NCBI RefSeq assembly: GCF_016508585.1
Contig: NZ_JADVOP010000037.1
Coordinates: 1 to 39,659, forward strand
DNA length: 39,659 bases
Source of the DNA: Acinetobacter baumannii
GTDB taxonomy: Bacteria > Pseudomonadota > Gammaproteobacteria > Pseudomonadales > Moraxellaceae
Reading direction: 5' to 3'
Position 1 is the stretch's first letter. Every line of letters begins with the position of its first letter. A program made the position numbers and the translations under genes. Positions 16,865 through 24,508 of this stretch are shown one piece after another. Below the pieces are notes generated by a model that worked only from the letters and a program-made list of their open reading frames with translations, searched no databases and was not told the origin of the DNA.

Positions 16865-17931
16865 TATTTTGGCTCCTGTATGCTTTCATGCCAATGTGCA
16901 TCAGCCTCAAATAAATGGCGTAATTTTTTAAGAATAAATCTTAAAACAGGTTGTTTAATCCAGACCAGATGGCGTGTAAAAGTAAATTTAGCACCTAATT
17001 GAGCCTTTACTTCCGGGTCAGTCCAACCCGCAATATAAAATTTTAAGTGATGTAGTTTGGCATAATCTAAATTGATGAACCAACTGATAAAATACAGATT
17101 ATATTCAATGGCTAAGGGATAATTTAAACCAATATATTTATCGACCAGATTACCTTGGTACTCAAAACAAATATTGTATCCAACCAGAATGTCATCTTTC
17201 CAATATAAAAAAACTTTGCCGTCATTTCGCTCATCTTGCAAAATTCCATCAAAGAACTCAGCTGTTAATAAATCAAAATGTATTTCACTCTGATGGTATA
17301 CATTTAAAAAAAGTGTATATAGATCTGCCCTAAAAGCTTGATCGTGAAACTGCACTGAGCCGGTATCGAGGATCTCAACGCGTAAGTCATCCAAGCTTTT
17401 TAATTTACGTTTTAAGTTCTTACGGCGACTTTTGGAAAATCTTGACAAATAGTCTTCTCGGTCAGCAAAATCAATGGGGACATAAGCCAAAGCCTGACCG
17501 TCAATGGAGAGAAAACCTTCACGCTCAGCGGCTTCAACAAAAGATTGACTATAAATATTTTCCCGAGTACTCAACAATGGAGAGTTTATAGGTAAATCTT
17601 TGATGATGGTTAAGCTCTGATTGTTTACACGGTTTTTTAACTTTTGGACGAAATGATCGATCTCCAGAGTGCTTGTCAAAGGTGTATATTCGGTAACAGT
17701 CGTACCAATAAAGCATGTTTTTAGATGCAATAACCGACCCCAATATGGATAGCCAAACGTAGATTCGATCTTCTTCTTTACAGGAATATCCAATGTGGTC
17801 AGTAGATTAAAATCTGTAATAAAAAAAGGCAAAAAATCTTTTGTATGGTGTACTTCAAACCTTTCAGGTGGATGCTGTACAAAAGCATCCACCAATGACT
17901 GCGGTTCAAGTTGATTAAGGTCGGTGTGCAT
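16864..17931 (-). CDS. FemAB/BioF2-like GNAT-fold acyltransferase
   Basis: 355 residues. The central and C-terminal parts look like the acetyltransferase-like domain found in BioF2/FemAB-type proteins: SKSRRKNLKRKLK (about 165-178), then a strand-rich core with VGYNICFEYQG and the C-terminal FYIAGWTDPEVKAQLGA segment. Such enzymes transfer acyl or aminoacyl groups onto amino acids, peptidoglycan precursors or lipids. No transmembrane segment or signal is seen, so it should be cytoplasmic or membrane-peripheral with a basic patch. It lies 22 bases downstream of the class III aminotransferase and overlaps the arginase-fold gene by one base. The substrate is unknown. Confidence 0.72.
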   Translation of the reverse strand: MHTDLNQLEPQSLVDAFVQHPPERFEVHHTKDFLPFFITDFNLLTTLDIPVKKKIESTFGYPYWGRLLHLKTCFIGTTVTEYTPLTSTLEIDHFVQKLKNRVNNQSLTIIKDLPINSPLLSTRENIYSQSFVEAAEREGFLSIDGQALAYVPIDFADREDYLSRFSKSRRKNLKRKLKSLDDLRVEILDTGSVQFHDQAFRADLYTLFLNVYHQSEIHFDLLTAEFFDGILQDERNDGKVFLYWKDDILVGYNICFEYQGNLVDKYIGLNYPLAIEYNLYFISWFINLDYAKLHHLKFYIAGWTDPEVKAQLGAKFTFTRHLVWIKQPVLRFILKKLRHLFEADAHWHESIQEPK

Positions 17932-17953
17932 TGTCTTTATTTAACCTAATGAA

Positions 17954-19387
17954 TTACATCTCTTTTTTAGCACGCACTAACAATTGCTCCAAAAGCACCA
18001 TGGCTTGATCTATTTCTGCACGTGAGATTTCTAAGTTTGGTGCAAATGTAATGACGTTTTTGTAATAGCCGCCCACATCTAAAACTAAACCACATTTCTC
18101 ACCTTGATATTCCAGAGTACCTGAAAGACCAATATCCACCATCTTGTCCAATAATGCTTTATTTGGTGTAAAGCCGTCCGCCTGGCAAATTTCTGCACGC
18201 AGTGCCAAACCTAAACCATCCACATCACCAATTTCCGGGTGACGTTTCTGTAGTTCTTTCAAGCCTTCAAGGAAATATGCACCACTTTCCATGATTTGTT
18301 TTTCATAATCTTTCTCAGCCAACATTTTCATCACTTCAAGACCAACCGCCGTACCTAACGGATTTGATGCAAAAGTAGAATGTGTAGACCCTACAGGGAA
18401 AACTTCCGGATTAATCATTTCTTCTTTCGCCCAAACCCCTGCAAGCGGATTTAGACCATTGGTCAATGCTTTACCAAAGACCAATACATCTGGAGTAATG
18501 CCAAAATGTTCAAATGACCATAACTTACCTGTACGGTAGAAGCCCATTTGAATTTCATCTACCACCAATAAAATGCCGTGCTCATCCAATACTTTTTTCA
18601 ATTCAGGATAAAAATTCATAGGCGGAATGACATAACCACCCGTTCCTTGAATCGTCTCGATATAGAACGCAGCGAATTCACTTTCACGAACTTTTGGATC
18701 CCAAACACCATGATATTCATTTTCAAATAAGCGTTTAAATTCAGCAACAAGCTTTACTGCATATTCTTCAGCAGTCATGCCTTTTGGACGTCTAAATGGA
18801 TATGGGAATGGAATAAATTGAGCACGTTCACCAAAGTGACCATAACGACGGCGATAACGATAGCTTGAGGTAATTGAAGATGCGCCTAGCGTACGACCAT
18901 GATAGCCGCCTTCAAAAGCAAACATGCGGCTTTTACCATGACAAAAATTACGTACTAATTTTAAAGAATCCTCAATTGACTGAGAACCACCCACGTTATA
19001 GTGAATACGCCCTTTAACCCCGGTTTTTTTCAACATGTCTTCAGCAATCACCTTGCTTAATTCAATTTTAGTCGGGTGTAAATATTGGCTGGCAATTTGA
19101 GGTAAAGTTTGAATTTGCTGAATCAGCGCCTGATCTAAACGTGGATTTTTATATCCGAAATTGACTGCAGAATACCACATCTGAAGATCAAGAAAAGGCG
19201 TACCTTGATCATTGTAAACATAGCTGCCTTTACAATCTGTAAAAATATTTGGCGGATTGACATAATGAACTGTATCGCCATAAGAACAATATTTTGCTTC
19301 ATCTGCCAAAAGTTGAGCTTCATCTATTGTATTACGTTTAGGCATGGACTGACCTTCTGAAAAAAGATGGTTCTCTTTGATATTCAT
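17954..19387 (-). CDS. Class III PLP-dependent aminotransferase
   Basis: 477 residues of the class III (ornithine/GABA/diamine) aminotransferase family. Motifs: GGSQSIEDSLKLVR (cofactor phosphate region), YHGRT, VVDEIQMGF (Asp277, PLP pyridine nitrogen) and VFGKALTNG (Schiff-base Lys306). These enzymes move an amino group to or from the omega end of amino acids, polyamines or keto-acids. AAGG eight bases before ATG 19387 supports this start; a second in-frame ATG exists 14 codons later. It is the second gene of the minus arm, after the porin. Its linkage to an arginase-fold enzyme suggests an amine or guanidino substrate (inference). Confidence 0.9.
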   Translation of the reverse strand: MNIKENHLFSEGQSMPKRNTIDEAQLLADEAKYCSYGDTVHYVNPPNIFTDCKGSYVYNDQGTPFLDLQMWYSAVNFGYKNPRLDQALIQQIQTLPQIASQYLHPTKIELSKVIAEDMLKKTGVKGRIHYNVGGSQSIEDSLKLVRNFCHGKSRMFAFEGGYHGRTLGASSITSSYRYRRRYGHFGERAQFIPFPYPFRRPKGMTAEEYAVKLVAEFKRLFENEYHGVWDPKVRESEFAAFYIETIQGTGGYVIPPMNFYPELKKVLDEHGILLVVDEIQMGFYRTGKLWSFEHFGITPDVLVFGKALTNGLNPLAGVWAKEEMINPEVFPVGSTHSTFASNPLGTAVGLEVMKMLAEKDYEKQIMESGAYFLEGLKELQKRHPEIGDVDGLGLALRAEICQADGFTPNKALLDKMVDIGLSGTLEYQGEKCGLVLDVGGYYKNVITFAPNLEISRAEIDQAMVLLEQLLVRAKKEM

Positions 19388-19463
19388 GTTGTTACCTTTT
19401 TTGAGCTTTTAATTTATCCAGTTTTGTATTGCAACAAAATCTGAGTTGAAGGATCGTAAGCAA

Positions 19464-20219
19464 TCAAAACTTATATTTGATGCCTATGGAGGGATAAAAA
19501 TCTGTATGTCTGTCAACCATTGGACTATGGATTTGTTCCTTTGATAGAAAGTCGACATTTACCGTGCCAAAAACACTCCAGTGTTTTGAAAATTCATAAT
19601 CTGACGCTAGACTCACATATGGATGAATACTTGAATCGGGTTGATACGTTGGAATTCCCGTACGTTGTGTTTCTTCCGGTGTTACACCAAAGTAATATTG
19701 GTTATATTTAGCATCATTCCATTGCAGACCTATTTCAGGATAGAAAGACCATTTACCCTGCGTGATCTCAGCTAGATAAGATGCTGTAGCAACTGTACCT
19801 TTACTTCGAGAAAGGACATCAGTACCAATTTGAACTTTAAAACCACCAAAAGGCGTAATTCTCATATAACTGCCCCCTGCCATAACTGACCACTTACGAC
19901 GTTCCAATCCAGCTAATACGCCGCTTGGATCATAGCTGTTGCCATCATAAGCAGCATTAAGACGCAGTTCATTGTGATCATCATTGAGCAGATAAATACC
20001 TGCTTCATCGCCTTCTATATAGAATCGACCATTATCATAAAACCCCGTAGGAAGTACGCTTTGATAAGTTCGCTTGCCTTTATAAGGTTGATAATCAATC
20101 GTGTAATTAGCACCAATGCTTAAAGCAGGTTGTTCGGCATCTTTTGCATATACAAAAGACGGACTAAGCAGAACACCGATCAGCGGTGTAAGTTTCACAA
20201 TTTTAAAATGATCATTCAT
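19464..20219 (-). CDS. MipA/OmpV-family outer-membrane protein
   Basis: 251 residues with an N-terminal signal peptide (hydrophobic stretch ending SFVYA, cleavage before KDAEQ). The mature part is rich in alternating aromatic and polar strands, with GANYTIDYQPY at the start and YPSIGIKYKF at the very end, a terminal Phe typical of outer-membrane barrels. ATG 20219 has TGGAAC upstream; the ATG four codons earlier has no site. It is the first gene of the minus arm, 76 bases ahead of the aminotransferase. In this family the role is outer-membrane scaffolding or solute permeation. Its position suggests it exports or anchors the cluster product (inference). Confidence 0.85.
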   Translation of the reverse strand: MNDHFKIVKLTPLIGVLLSPSFVYAKDAEQPALSIGANYTIDYQPYKGKRTYQSVLPTGFYDNGRFYIEGDEAGIYLLNDDHNELRLNAAYDGNSYDPSGVLAGLERRKWSVMAGGSYMRITPFGGFKVQIGTDVLSRSKGTVATASYLAEITQGKWSFYPEIGLQWNDAKYNQYYFGVTPEETQRTGIPTYQPDSSIHPYVSLASDYEFSKHWSVFGTVNVDFLSKEQIHSPMVDRHTDFYPSIGIKYKF

Positions 20220-20305
20220 ATGTAGTTCCATTCAGCGCATTTTCGCAATAATTTCAAAAGATCAAATTGCTCAATCAGCGATGTGCGCTCAATATGGATT
20301 TGCTT

Positions 20306-20319
20306 TCTTATGCGAAACT
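20306..20319 (-). promoter_or_regulatory. Shared 14-bp element, minus-arm copy
   Basis: Read toward the porin gene it is AGTTTCGCATAAGA, 86 bases before the start codon. It differs at one position from the plus-arm copy. Confidence 0.5.
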
Positions 20320-20507
20320 TAAAAAAAAGTAAAATCCCATTAACATTGTTTATTTTTGTTACACCAAACTTAATTTAAATCAAATTATGAATTTTAAAAT
20401 TAAATTATTTAAAGCAGAAAATAATTATCTATTTGTTTTTTATAGTTTTTAACAAAAACATTGGATTACATTTAATTACAATAAACCAATGTCATCTTGC
20501 TGCCATT

Positions 20508-20521
20508 AGTTTTGCATAAGA
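20508..20521 (+). promoter_or_regulatory. Shared 14-bp element, plus-arm copy
   Basis: Read toward the HAD gene it is AGTTTTGCATAAGA, 66 bases before the start codon. It matches the minus-arm copy at 13 of 14 positions in the same orientation relative to the gene. Confidence 0.5.
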
Positions 20522-20587
20522 TTGAATTAAGAATCCAAAACTAATTTATCTGATAAGTTTAATAAAATAACACTGGTAAAACTGATT

Positions 20588-21307
20588 ATGTTTTTGATTA
20601 ATCCTCAAGAAAATACGAGCTCACAAAACCTTTGGCATATATTATGTGATTTTGATGGGACGATTAGTTTAACAGATACCACTGACCAACTGCTTGAAAC
20701 CTTTGGTCTGGCAGGTTGGCAAGATATTGAAAAACAATGGGAAAAAGGATTAATTGGTTCTAAACAATGTATGCAGCAACAAATTGCCTTGTTACATATG
20801 AATCAACAAGCGTTATATCAGTGCTTAGATCAAATTGAAATTGATCAGGGTTTTTTAGATTTGGTCCAGTTGACCACCTTACATAAAATTCCACTGACCA
20901 TTGTGAGTGATGGTCTAGACCTGGTCATCCGCTATATCTTATCTAAATATAATTTAGCGCATCTTCCAATTATCGCGAATCACTTGGTACAAGTGAATGA
21001 ATATCAGTGGCGACTGGAGTTCCCCAATAGCAATATGGCATGTAAAAGTGCCAGTGGAACATGTAAATGTAAAATTGCCCAGAATCATCATCAAGAACAT
21101 ATCATTTTAATTGGAGATGGTCGTTCAGATTTTTGTCTCGCTGAAACGGCAGATTATGTCTTTGCAAAAAAATCGTTGATTCAACATTGTCGTGAAAAGC
21201 AAATTTTACATACCCCTTTTAAAAGAATCACAGAAATTCACCAGCCATTGGAAAAATTACTCAAAAGTGATTTTGAACTTGATTCAACTGTTATGGTGAT
21301 CGCATGA
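20588..21307 (+). CDS. MtnX-like HAD-IB phosphatase
   Basis: 239 residues of the HAD superfamily, subfamily IB (SerB/MtnX type). Motif I is DFDGT (Asp21, Asp23), motif II lies in TIVSDGLD and motif III/IV in LIGDGRSDFCLA. A Cys cluster (CKSASGTCKCK) occurs in the cap-core region as in many MtnX-like proteins. It removes phosphate from a small phosphorylated metabolite. The methionine-salvage partners of MtnX are absent, so a different substrate is likely. It is the first gene of the plus arm; its stop overlaps the hydrolase start by 4 bases (ATGA). Confidence 0.88.
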   Translation: MFLINPQENTSSQNLWHILCDFDGTISLTDTTDQLLETFGLAGWQDIEKQWEKGLIGSKQCMQQQIALLHMNQQALYQCLDQIEIDQGFLDLVQLTTLHKIPLTIVSDGLDLVIRYILSKYNLAHLPIIANHLVQVNEYQWRLEFPNSNMACKSASGTCKCKIAQNHHQEHIILIGDGRSDFCLAETADYVFAKKSLIQHCREKQILHTPFKRITEIHQPLEKLLKSDFELDSTVMVIA

Positions 21308-22194
21308 TTAAAGATCACTCTTTTTTTATCCAAGGTAATCGTACAGGTATTTTATTTATCCACGGTTTAACGGGAACCCCAAATGAAATGCGCAGTATTG
21401 CCAAACCCTGCCAACAAATGGGTTATAGTATTTTAGCAGCGCAATTGGCGGGGCATTGTGGGACGATGCAGGACTTAGTCTCTACCCAGTGGGAGGATTG
21501 GTATGCGAGTGTTTGTGCCGCAGCAGATCAATTAAAACAACATACCGATGAAATTTTTGTAGTTGGGCTGTCTATGGGTTCATTACTGGCACTGAAATAT
21601 GCTTCAGAACACCCAGTCTCTGGGGTCGTGTGTTATAGCCCGACATTTAAATTTGATGGCTGGAGTATTCCGCAATGGTCCAAAATCCTTGCTCCAATCG
21701 TATTGCCCGTGGTTTCTCATTTAAATATTTTTAAAGATCGTGCATTTGATGAAACTGAACCTTATGGCATTAAGAATGAGCAATTGCGCACACGTATTGT
21801 TGAGGCCATGAAAAGCAATGACAGCAGTAAAGCAGGTTTACCAGGAAATCCGTGGCATTCTCTTTACCAAATGCAGCGCTTATCAAAAAATGTTCGTCAG
21901 AATTTAAATAAAATTACTGCTCCTACATTATGTTTGCATGCATTTAATGATGATATTGCGGACAAGAAAAATAGTCAGCTCATCTATGATAACGTCTCTG
22001 GTCAAAAACAATTGGTTTGGTTATATGAAAGTTATCATATGATCACGATTGACAACGATCGAAAACAAGTTATCGAAGAATCCCTCAACTTTATCCAACA
22101 TTACCGTAAAGTTTTGAACAATAGTAATACTGTCCAGCAAACTCCAAACTCAAATTCTTTATCTTTTCATACTCAACAAGGTGAACTTGCGTGA
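21304..22194 (+). CDS. Alpha/beta hydrolase, Est30/monoacylglycerol-lipase-like
   Basis: 296 residues with the alpha/beta hydrolase fold. The oxyanion HGLTGTPNEM is followed by the nucleophile elbow GLSMGS (Ser90), an acid in HAFNDD and the catalytic His in SYHMITID. This is the carboxylesterase/monoacylglycerol-lipase type. No signal peptide is seen. It overlaps both neighbours by 4 bases and so is translated with a phosphatase and two small transporters. It probably hydrolyses an ester or thioester in the same pathway. The C-terminal 25 residues are polar and Asn/Gln-rich. Confidence 0.85.
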   Translation: MIKDHSFFIQGNRTGILFIHGLTGTPNEMRSIAKPCQQMGYSILAAQLAGHCGTMQDLVSTQWEDWYASVCAAADQLKQHTDEIFVVGLSMGSLLALKYASEHPVSGVVCYSPTFKFDGWSIPQWSKILAPIVLPVVSHLNIFKDRAFDETEPYGIKNEQLRTRIVEAMKSNDSSKAGLPGNPWHSLYQMQRLSKNVRQNLNKITAPTLCLHAFNDDIADKKNSQLIYDNVSGQKQLVWLYESYHMITIDNDRKQVIEESLNFIQHYRKVLNNSNTVQQTPNSNSLSFHTQQGELA

Positions 22195-22550
22195 ATTTGA
22201 CGGTTATTGTCGTTTGGATCATTACGATCGTCATAGATACAGTTGGACAATTGGCATTCAAAGCTGCAGCATCGGAACATAACCATCACAATGGTCTTGC
22301 ACATTGGAAAGCGATGGCTATGCGGCCGTGGATCTGGATTGGGATAACAAGTTATATCATTGAGTTTATTACCTGGTTGGTTTTTTTGTCACTGGTTCCT
22401 TTGTCTGATGGTGTAATACTTGGCAGTATCAATATTGTGGTCATACTGATCGCAGGACGTTTATTCTTCAATGAGAAACTAACATCGAATCGACTGATTG
22501 GCGTCATTTTAATCAGTTTAGGCGTTACAATTGTAGGATTGGGGACATGA
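22191..22550 (+). CDS. Half-size EamA transporter, subunit 1
   Basis: 119 residues with four hydrophobic segments, the size of an SMR/ArnE-ArnF type half transporter. It starts with GTG or a nearby codon, overlapping the hydrolase stop by 4 bases. Polar residues in the first helix (TVIVVWIITIVIDTVGQ) and the terminal VILISLGVTIVGLG are typical of the EamA fold. It has a second homologous protein immediately downstream, so the two probably form a heterodimer, as ArnE/ArnF do when flipping a lipid-linked amino sugar. The substrate is unknown but likely the cluster's product. Confidence 0.85.
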   Translation: MNLTVIVVWIITIVIDTVGQLAFKAAASEHNHHNGLAHWKAMAMRPWIWIGITSYIIEFITWLVFLSLVPLSDGVILGSINIVVILIAGRLFFNEKLTSNRLIGVILISLGVTIVGLGT

Positions 22551-22939
22551 GATTATTTTATATCGTGGGTTTTATCATATTGATGTCTTTTGATACCTTG
22601 GCCCAAATCAGTTTCAAATTTGCATCGATTCATGCAATGCCACTCACCTATGATATCGCTTGGTTAAGTAGAATTTTAACCCACTACTGGATTTATGGCG
22701 CAATTATCGGTTATATCGGGGCTTTTTTCACATGGATGACCTTACTGAAACATGCACCTGTTGGTCCCGCATTTGCTGCATCGCATCTCGAATTGATCAG
22801 CGTCACTCTCCTCTCCATTTGGTTATTCAATGAACCCTTAACATTAAGTAAAGTTATAGGTGCAACATTCATCTTGGTTGGTGTACTTTTTCTTGCAAAA
22901 GATGAATCTCAACAAACTCATATCGTTTCTGATATTTGA
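22547..22939 (+). CDS. Half-size EamA transporter, subunit 2
   Basis: 130 residues, four hydrophobic segments, clearly paired with the preceding gene (ATGA overlap). Like it, the first helix carries a polar motif (MSFDTLAQISFKFAS corresponds to IDTVGQLAFKAAA in subunit 1), evidence that the two arose by duplication. The third helix includes PAFAASHLELISV and the fourth is VIGATFILVGVLFLA. A short polar tail follows. A CTGATTT/AAATCAG hairpin (22948-22977) lies in the 61-base gap before the next gene. Confidence 0.85.
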   Translation: MRLFYIVGFIILMSFDTLAQISFKFASIHAMPLTYDIAWLSRILTHYWIYGAIIGYIGAFFTWMTLLKHAPVGPAFAASHLELISVTLLSIWLFNEPLTLSKVIGATFILVGVLFLAKDESQQTHIVSDI

Positions 22940-23000
22940 TAGTCATGCTGATTTTTAAAAGCAACAAGGTAAATCAGAATAGGATCCACGATACTTAAGT

Positions 23001-24203
23001 ATGAAAAAAGAAATCCCACCGACCAATGGTCTAACAGTCGAGTTAAGTGATCTTTTAAGTTTTCATTCATCCATGGATTTGGCTACTCGGTTAAGCCAGT
23101 TACTCAACATCCCAAAACCTGCTTTGACTTGTTCAGGAACAGTTGCGCTTATTGTTGCGTTACAAACCCTGCAAAAAAGACAACCCAACCGTCAAGAGGT
23201 CATCATACCCGCTTGGACATGCCCATTAGTGGCATTGGCCATTGAGAAAATTGGTTTGATCCCTATTTTATGCGACTTAGAACAAGCCAGTTTAAATTTG
23301 GATCTTTGTCACTTACAGCAACTGACGAATACCAATACATTGGCAATTGTTGTTACACATTTTGCAGGATTGGTATGTGACTTTAGCTTAGTTCAAGAAA
23401 TAGCCCGACATTATCAAACCTTTATCATTGAAGATGCAGCTCAATCGATGGGTGCAACTGTGTCTCAACAAAGTGTAGGTTTGATTGGAGACATCGCATT
23501 TTTCAGTATGGCTTTTGGCAAAGGCTTGAGCAGTGCTGAAGGTGGTGTGTTGTTTAGTCGACACATCGATCTTCACCAAGATCTGATCAACAATGTGAAA
23601 AAATTGCCTGTTCTTCGCTCTTGGGAAATAAGACGCAGTTTGGAATTGATAGGTTATAGTTTTTTTTATCGACCTACTGCGTTGACATTTTTATATGGAA
23701 ACCCTTTGCGTAAGGCATTAAATAATCATGATGAAATTGCTGCTGTCGGAGATGATTTTGACCTAAACAGTATTCCTGTACACCAACTGGGAAAATGGCG
23801 AAGTCAGGTTGCCATGCGTGCCAGTAAACGATTGCCCGAACATTGGCAACATGCCCGTACACGAGCAAAAAAAAGAATTGCACAGTTAAAACTCTTACCA
23901 AATCTGCATGTATTTGATGAGTTTACCAATACCCGTGCCACCTTTCCTTTTCTGATTTGCCATGTCGACAATCAAGTATTCACTGAAAAAATATTAGGTG
24001 AACTTTGGCAAGAAGGATTAGGCATAACACGGCTTTTTGTACGTTCAATTTCCCACTACCCCGCTTTATCCCACATTCAGGCCGATACACCGAATGCAAT
24101 ACAGTTTGCAGCACAAAGTTTTACCATCAGCAATTCTGTTTGGTTAGATGATCAGCATTTTCAAAGCATATTTAAAGTCCTAGAACGTATTCTTTCCTCA
24201 TAA
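23001..24203 (+). CDS. DegT/DnrJ/EryC1/StrS-type aminotransferase
   Basis: 400 residues of the sugar-aminotransferase (DegT) family. PAWTCPLVALAI matches the N-terminal substrate loop, EDAAQSMGA (144-152) is the family signature and FGKGLSSAEGG carries the PLP lysine (Lys174). Members transaminate keto-sugars or related carbonyls, for example ArnB. Its final position behind two ArnE/F-like half transporters makes a role on an amino sugar or another amine precursor plausible, but no glycosyltransferase or nucleotide-sugar enzyme is in the cluster. The SD is weak, with AGGA 16 bases upstream. It ends at a 12-bp perfect terminator. Confidence 0.88.
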   Translation: MKKEIPPTNGLTVELSDLLSFHSSMDLATRLSQLLNIPKPALTCSGTVALIVALQTLQKRQPNRQEVIIPAWTCPLVALAIEKIGLIPILCDLEQASLNLDLCHLQQLTNTNTLAIVVTHFAGLVCDFSLVQEIARHYQTFIIEDAAQSMGATVSQQSVGLIGDIAFFSMAFGKGLSSAEGGVLFSRHIDLHQDLINNVKKLPVLRSWEIRRSLELIGYSFFYRPTALTFLYGNPLRKALNNHDEIAAVGDDFDLNSIPVHQLGKWRSQVAMRASKRLPEHWQHARTRAKKRIAQLKLLPNLHVFDEFTNTRATFPFLICHVDNQVFTEKILGELWQEGLGITRLFVRSISHYPALSHIQADTPNAIQFAAQSFTISNSVWLDDQHFQSIFKVLERILSS

Positions 24204-24251
24204 ATTGATCCGAAAACCATAAAAAGAGATCAGATATAAATCATTTAAATA

Positions 24252-24278
24252 AAAATGAGGAATTTAATTCCTCATTTT
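24252..24278. terminator. Bidirectional terminator between the cluster and the cyd operon
   Basis: Perfect 12-base stem AAAATGAGGAAT/ATTCCTCATTTT with loop TTA and flanking T or A runs on either strand. It separates the converging DegT and DUF2474 genes. Confidence 0.85.
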
Positions 24279-24302
24279 GATCTATTGTATGTGTTGAAAA
24301 TT

Positions 24303-24410
24303 TTAATATGCCAATTGAATCAGCATTCTAAAAAAACCAGCAATGATGGCTAAAGTTAAAAAACCACCCAACCATAACAAAATAAACCACTGAGTTTGAG
24401 AAAGTTTCAA
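24303..24410 (-). CDS. DUF2474 small membrane protein of the bd oxidase operon
   Basis: 35 residues, start codon TTG. The product opens LKLSQTQWFILLWLGGF and ends FRMLIQLAY, one membrane helix with the WxxGF pattern of DUF2474 proteins, which are encoded directly after cydAB/cioAB in many proteobacteria and are probably accessory subunits of the oxidase (the role of CydX in E. coli). GCGAGG lies about 10 bases upstream of the TTG. An overlapping 65-codon ORF in another frame covers the same stretch but has no family resemblance. Confidence 0.85.
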   Translation of the reverse strand: MKLSQTQWFILLWLGGFLTLAIIAGFFRMLIQLAY

Positions 24411-24508
24411 AATTCACGACCTCGCTACTGACAATGCATCTGGTTAAAATCGACCAGATGATCAGTTTGATCACCCAGCCTTCAATGCTTAAAAGGCTAC
24501 TGAATGAA

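Larger units (their letters stand above)
20220..20587. promoter_or_regulatory. Divergent promoter region of the nine-gene cluster
   Basis: A 368-base AT-rich region with no ORF between the two arms. It contains the 14-base element TCTTATGCRAAACT at 20306-20319 and, in inverted orientation, at 20508-20521, and an ACATTGG/CCAATGT inverted pair at 20458-20464 and 20486-20492. These are candidate operators. Confidence 0.6.
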
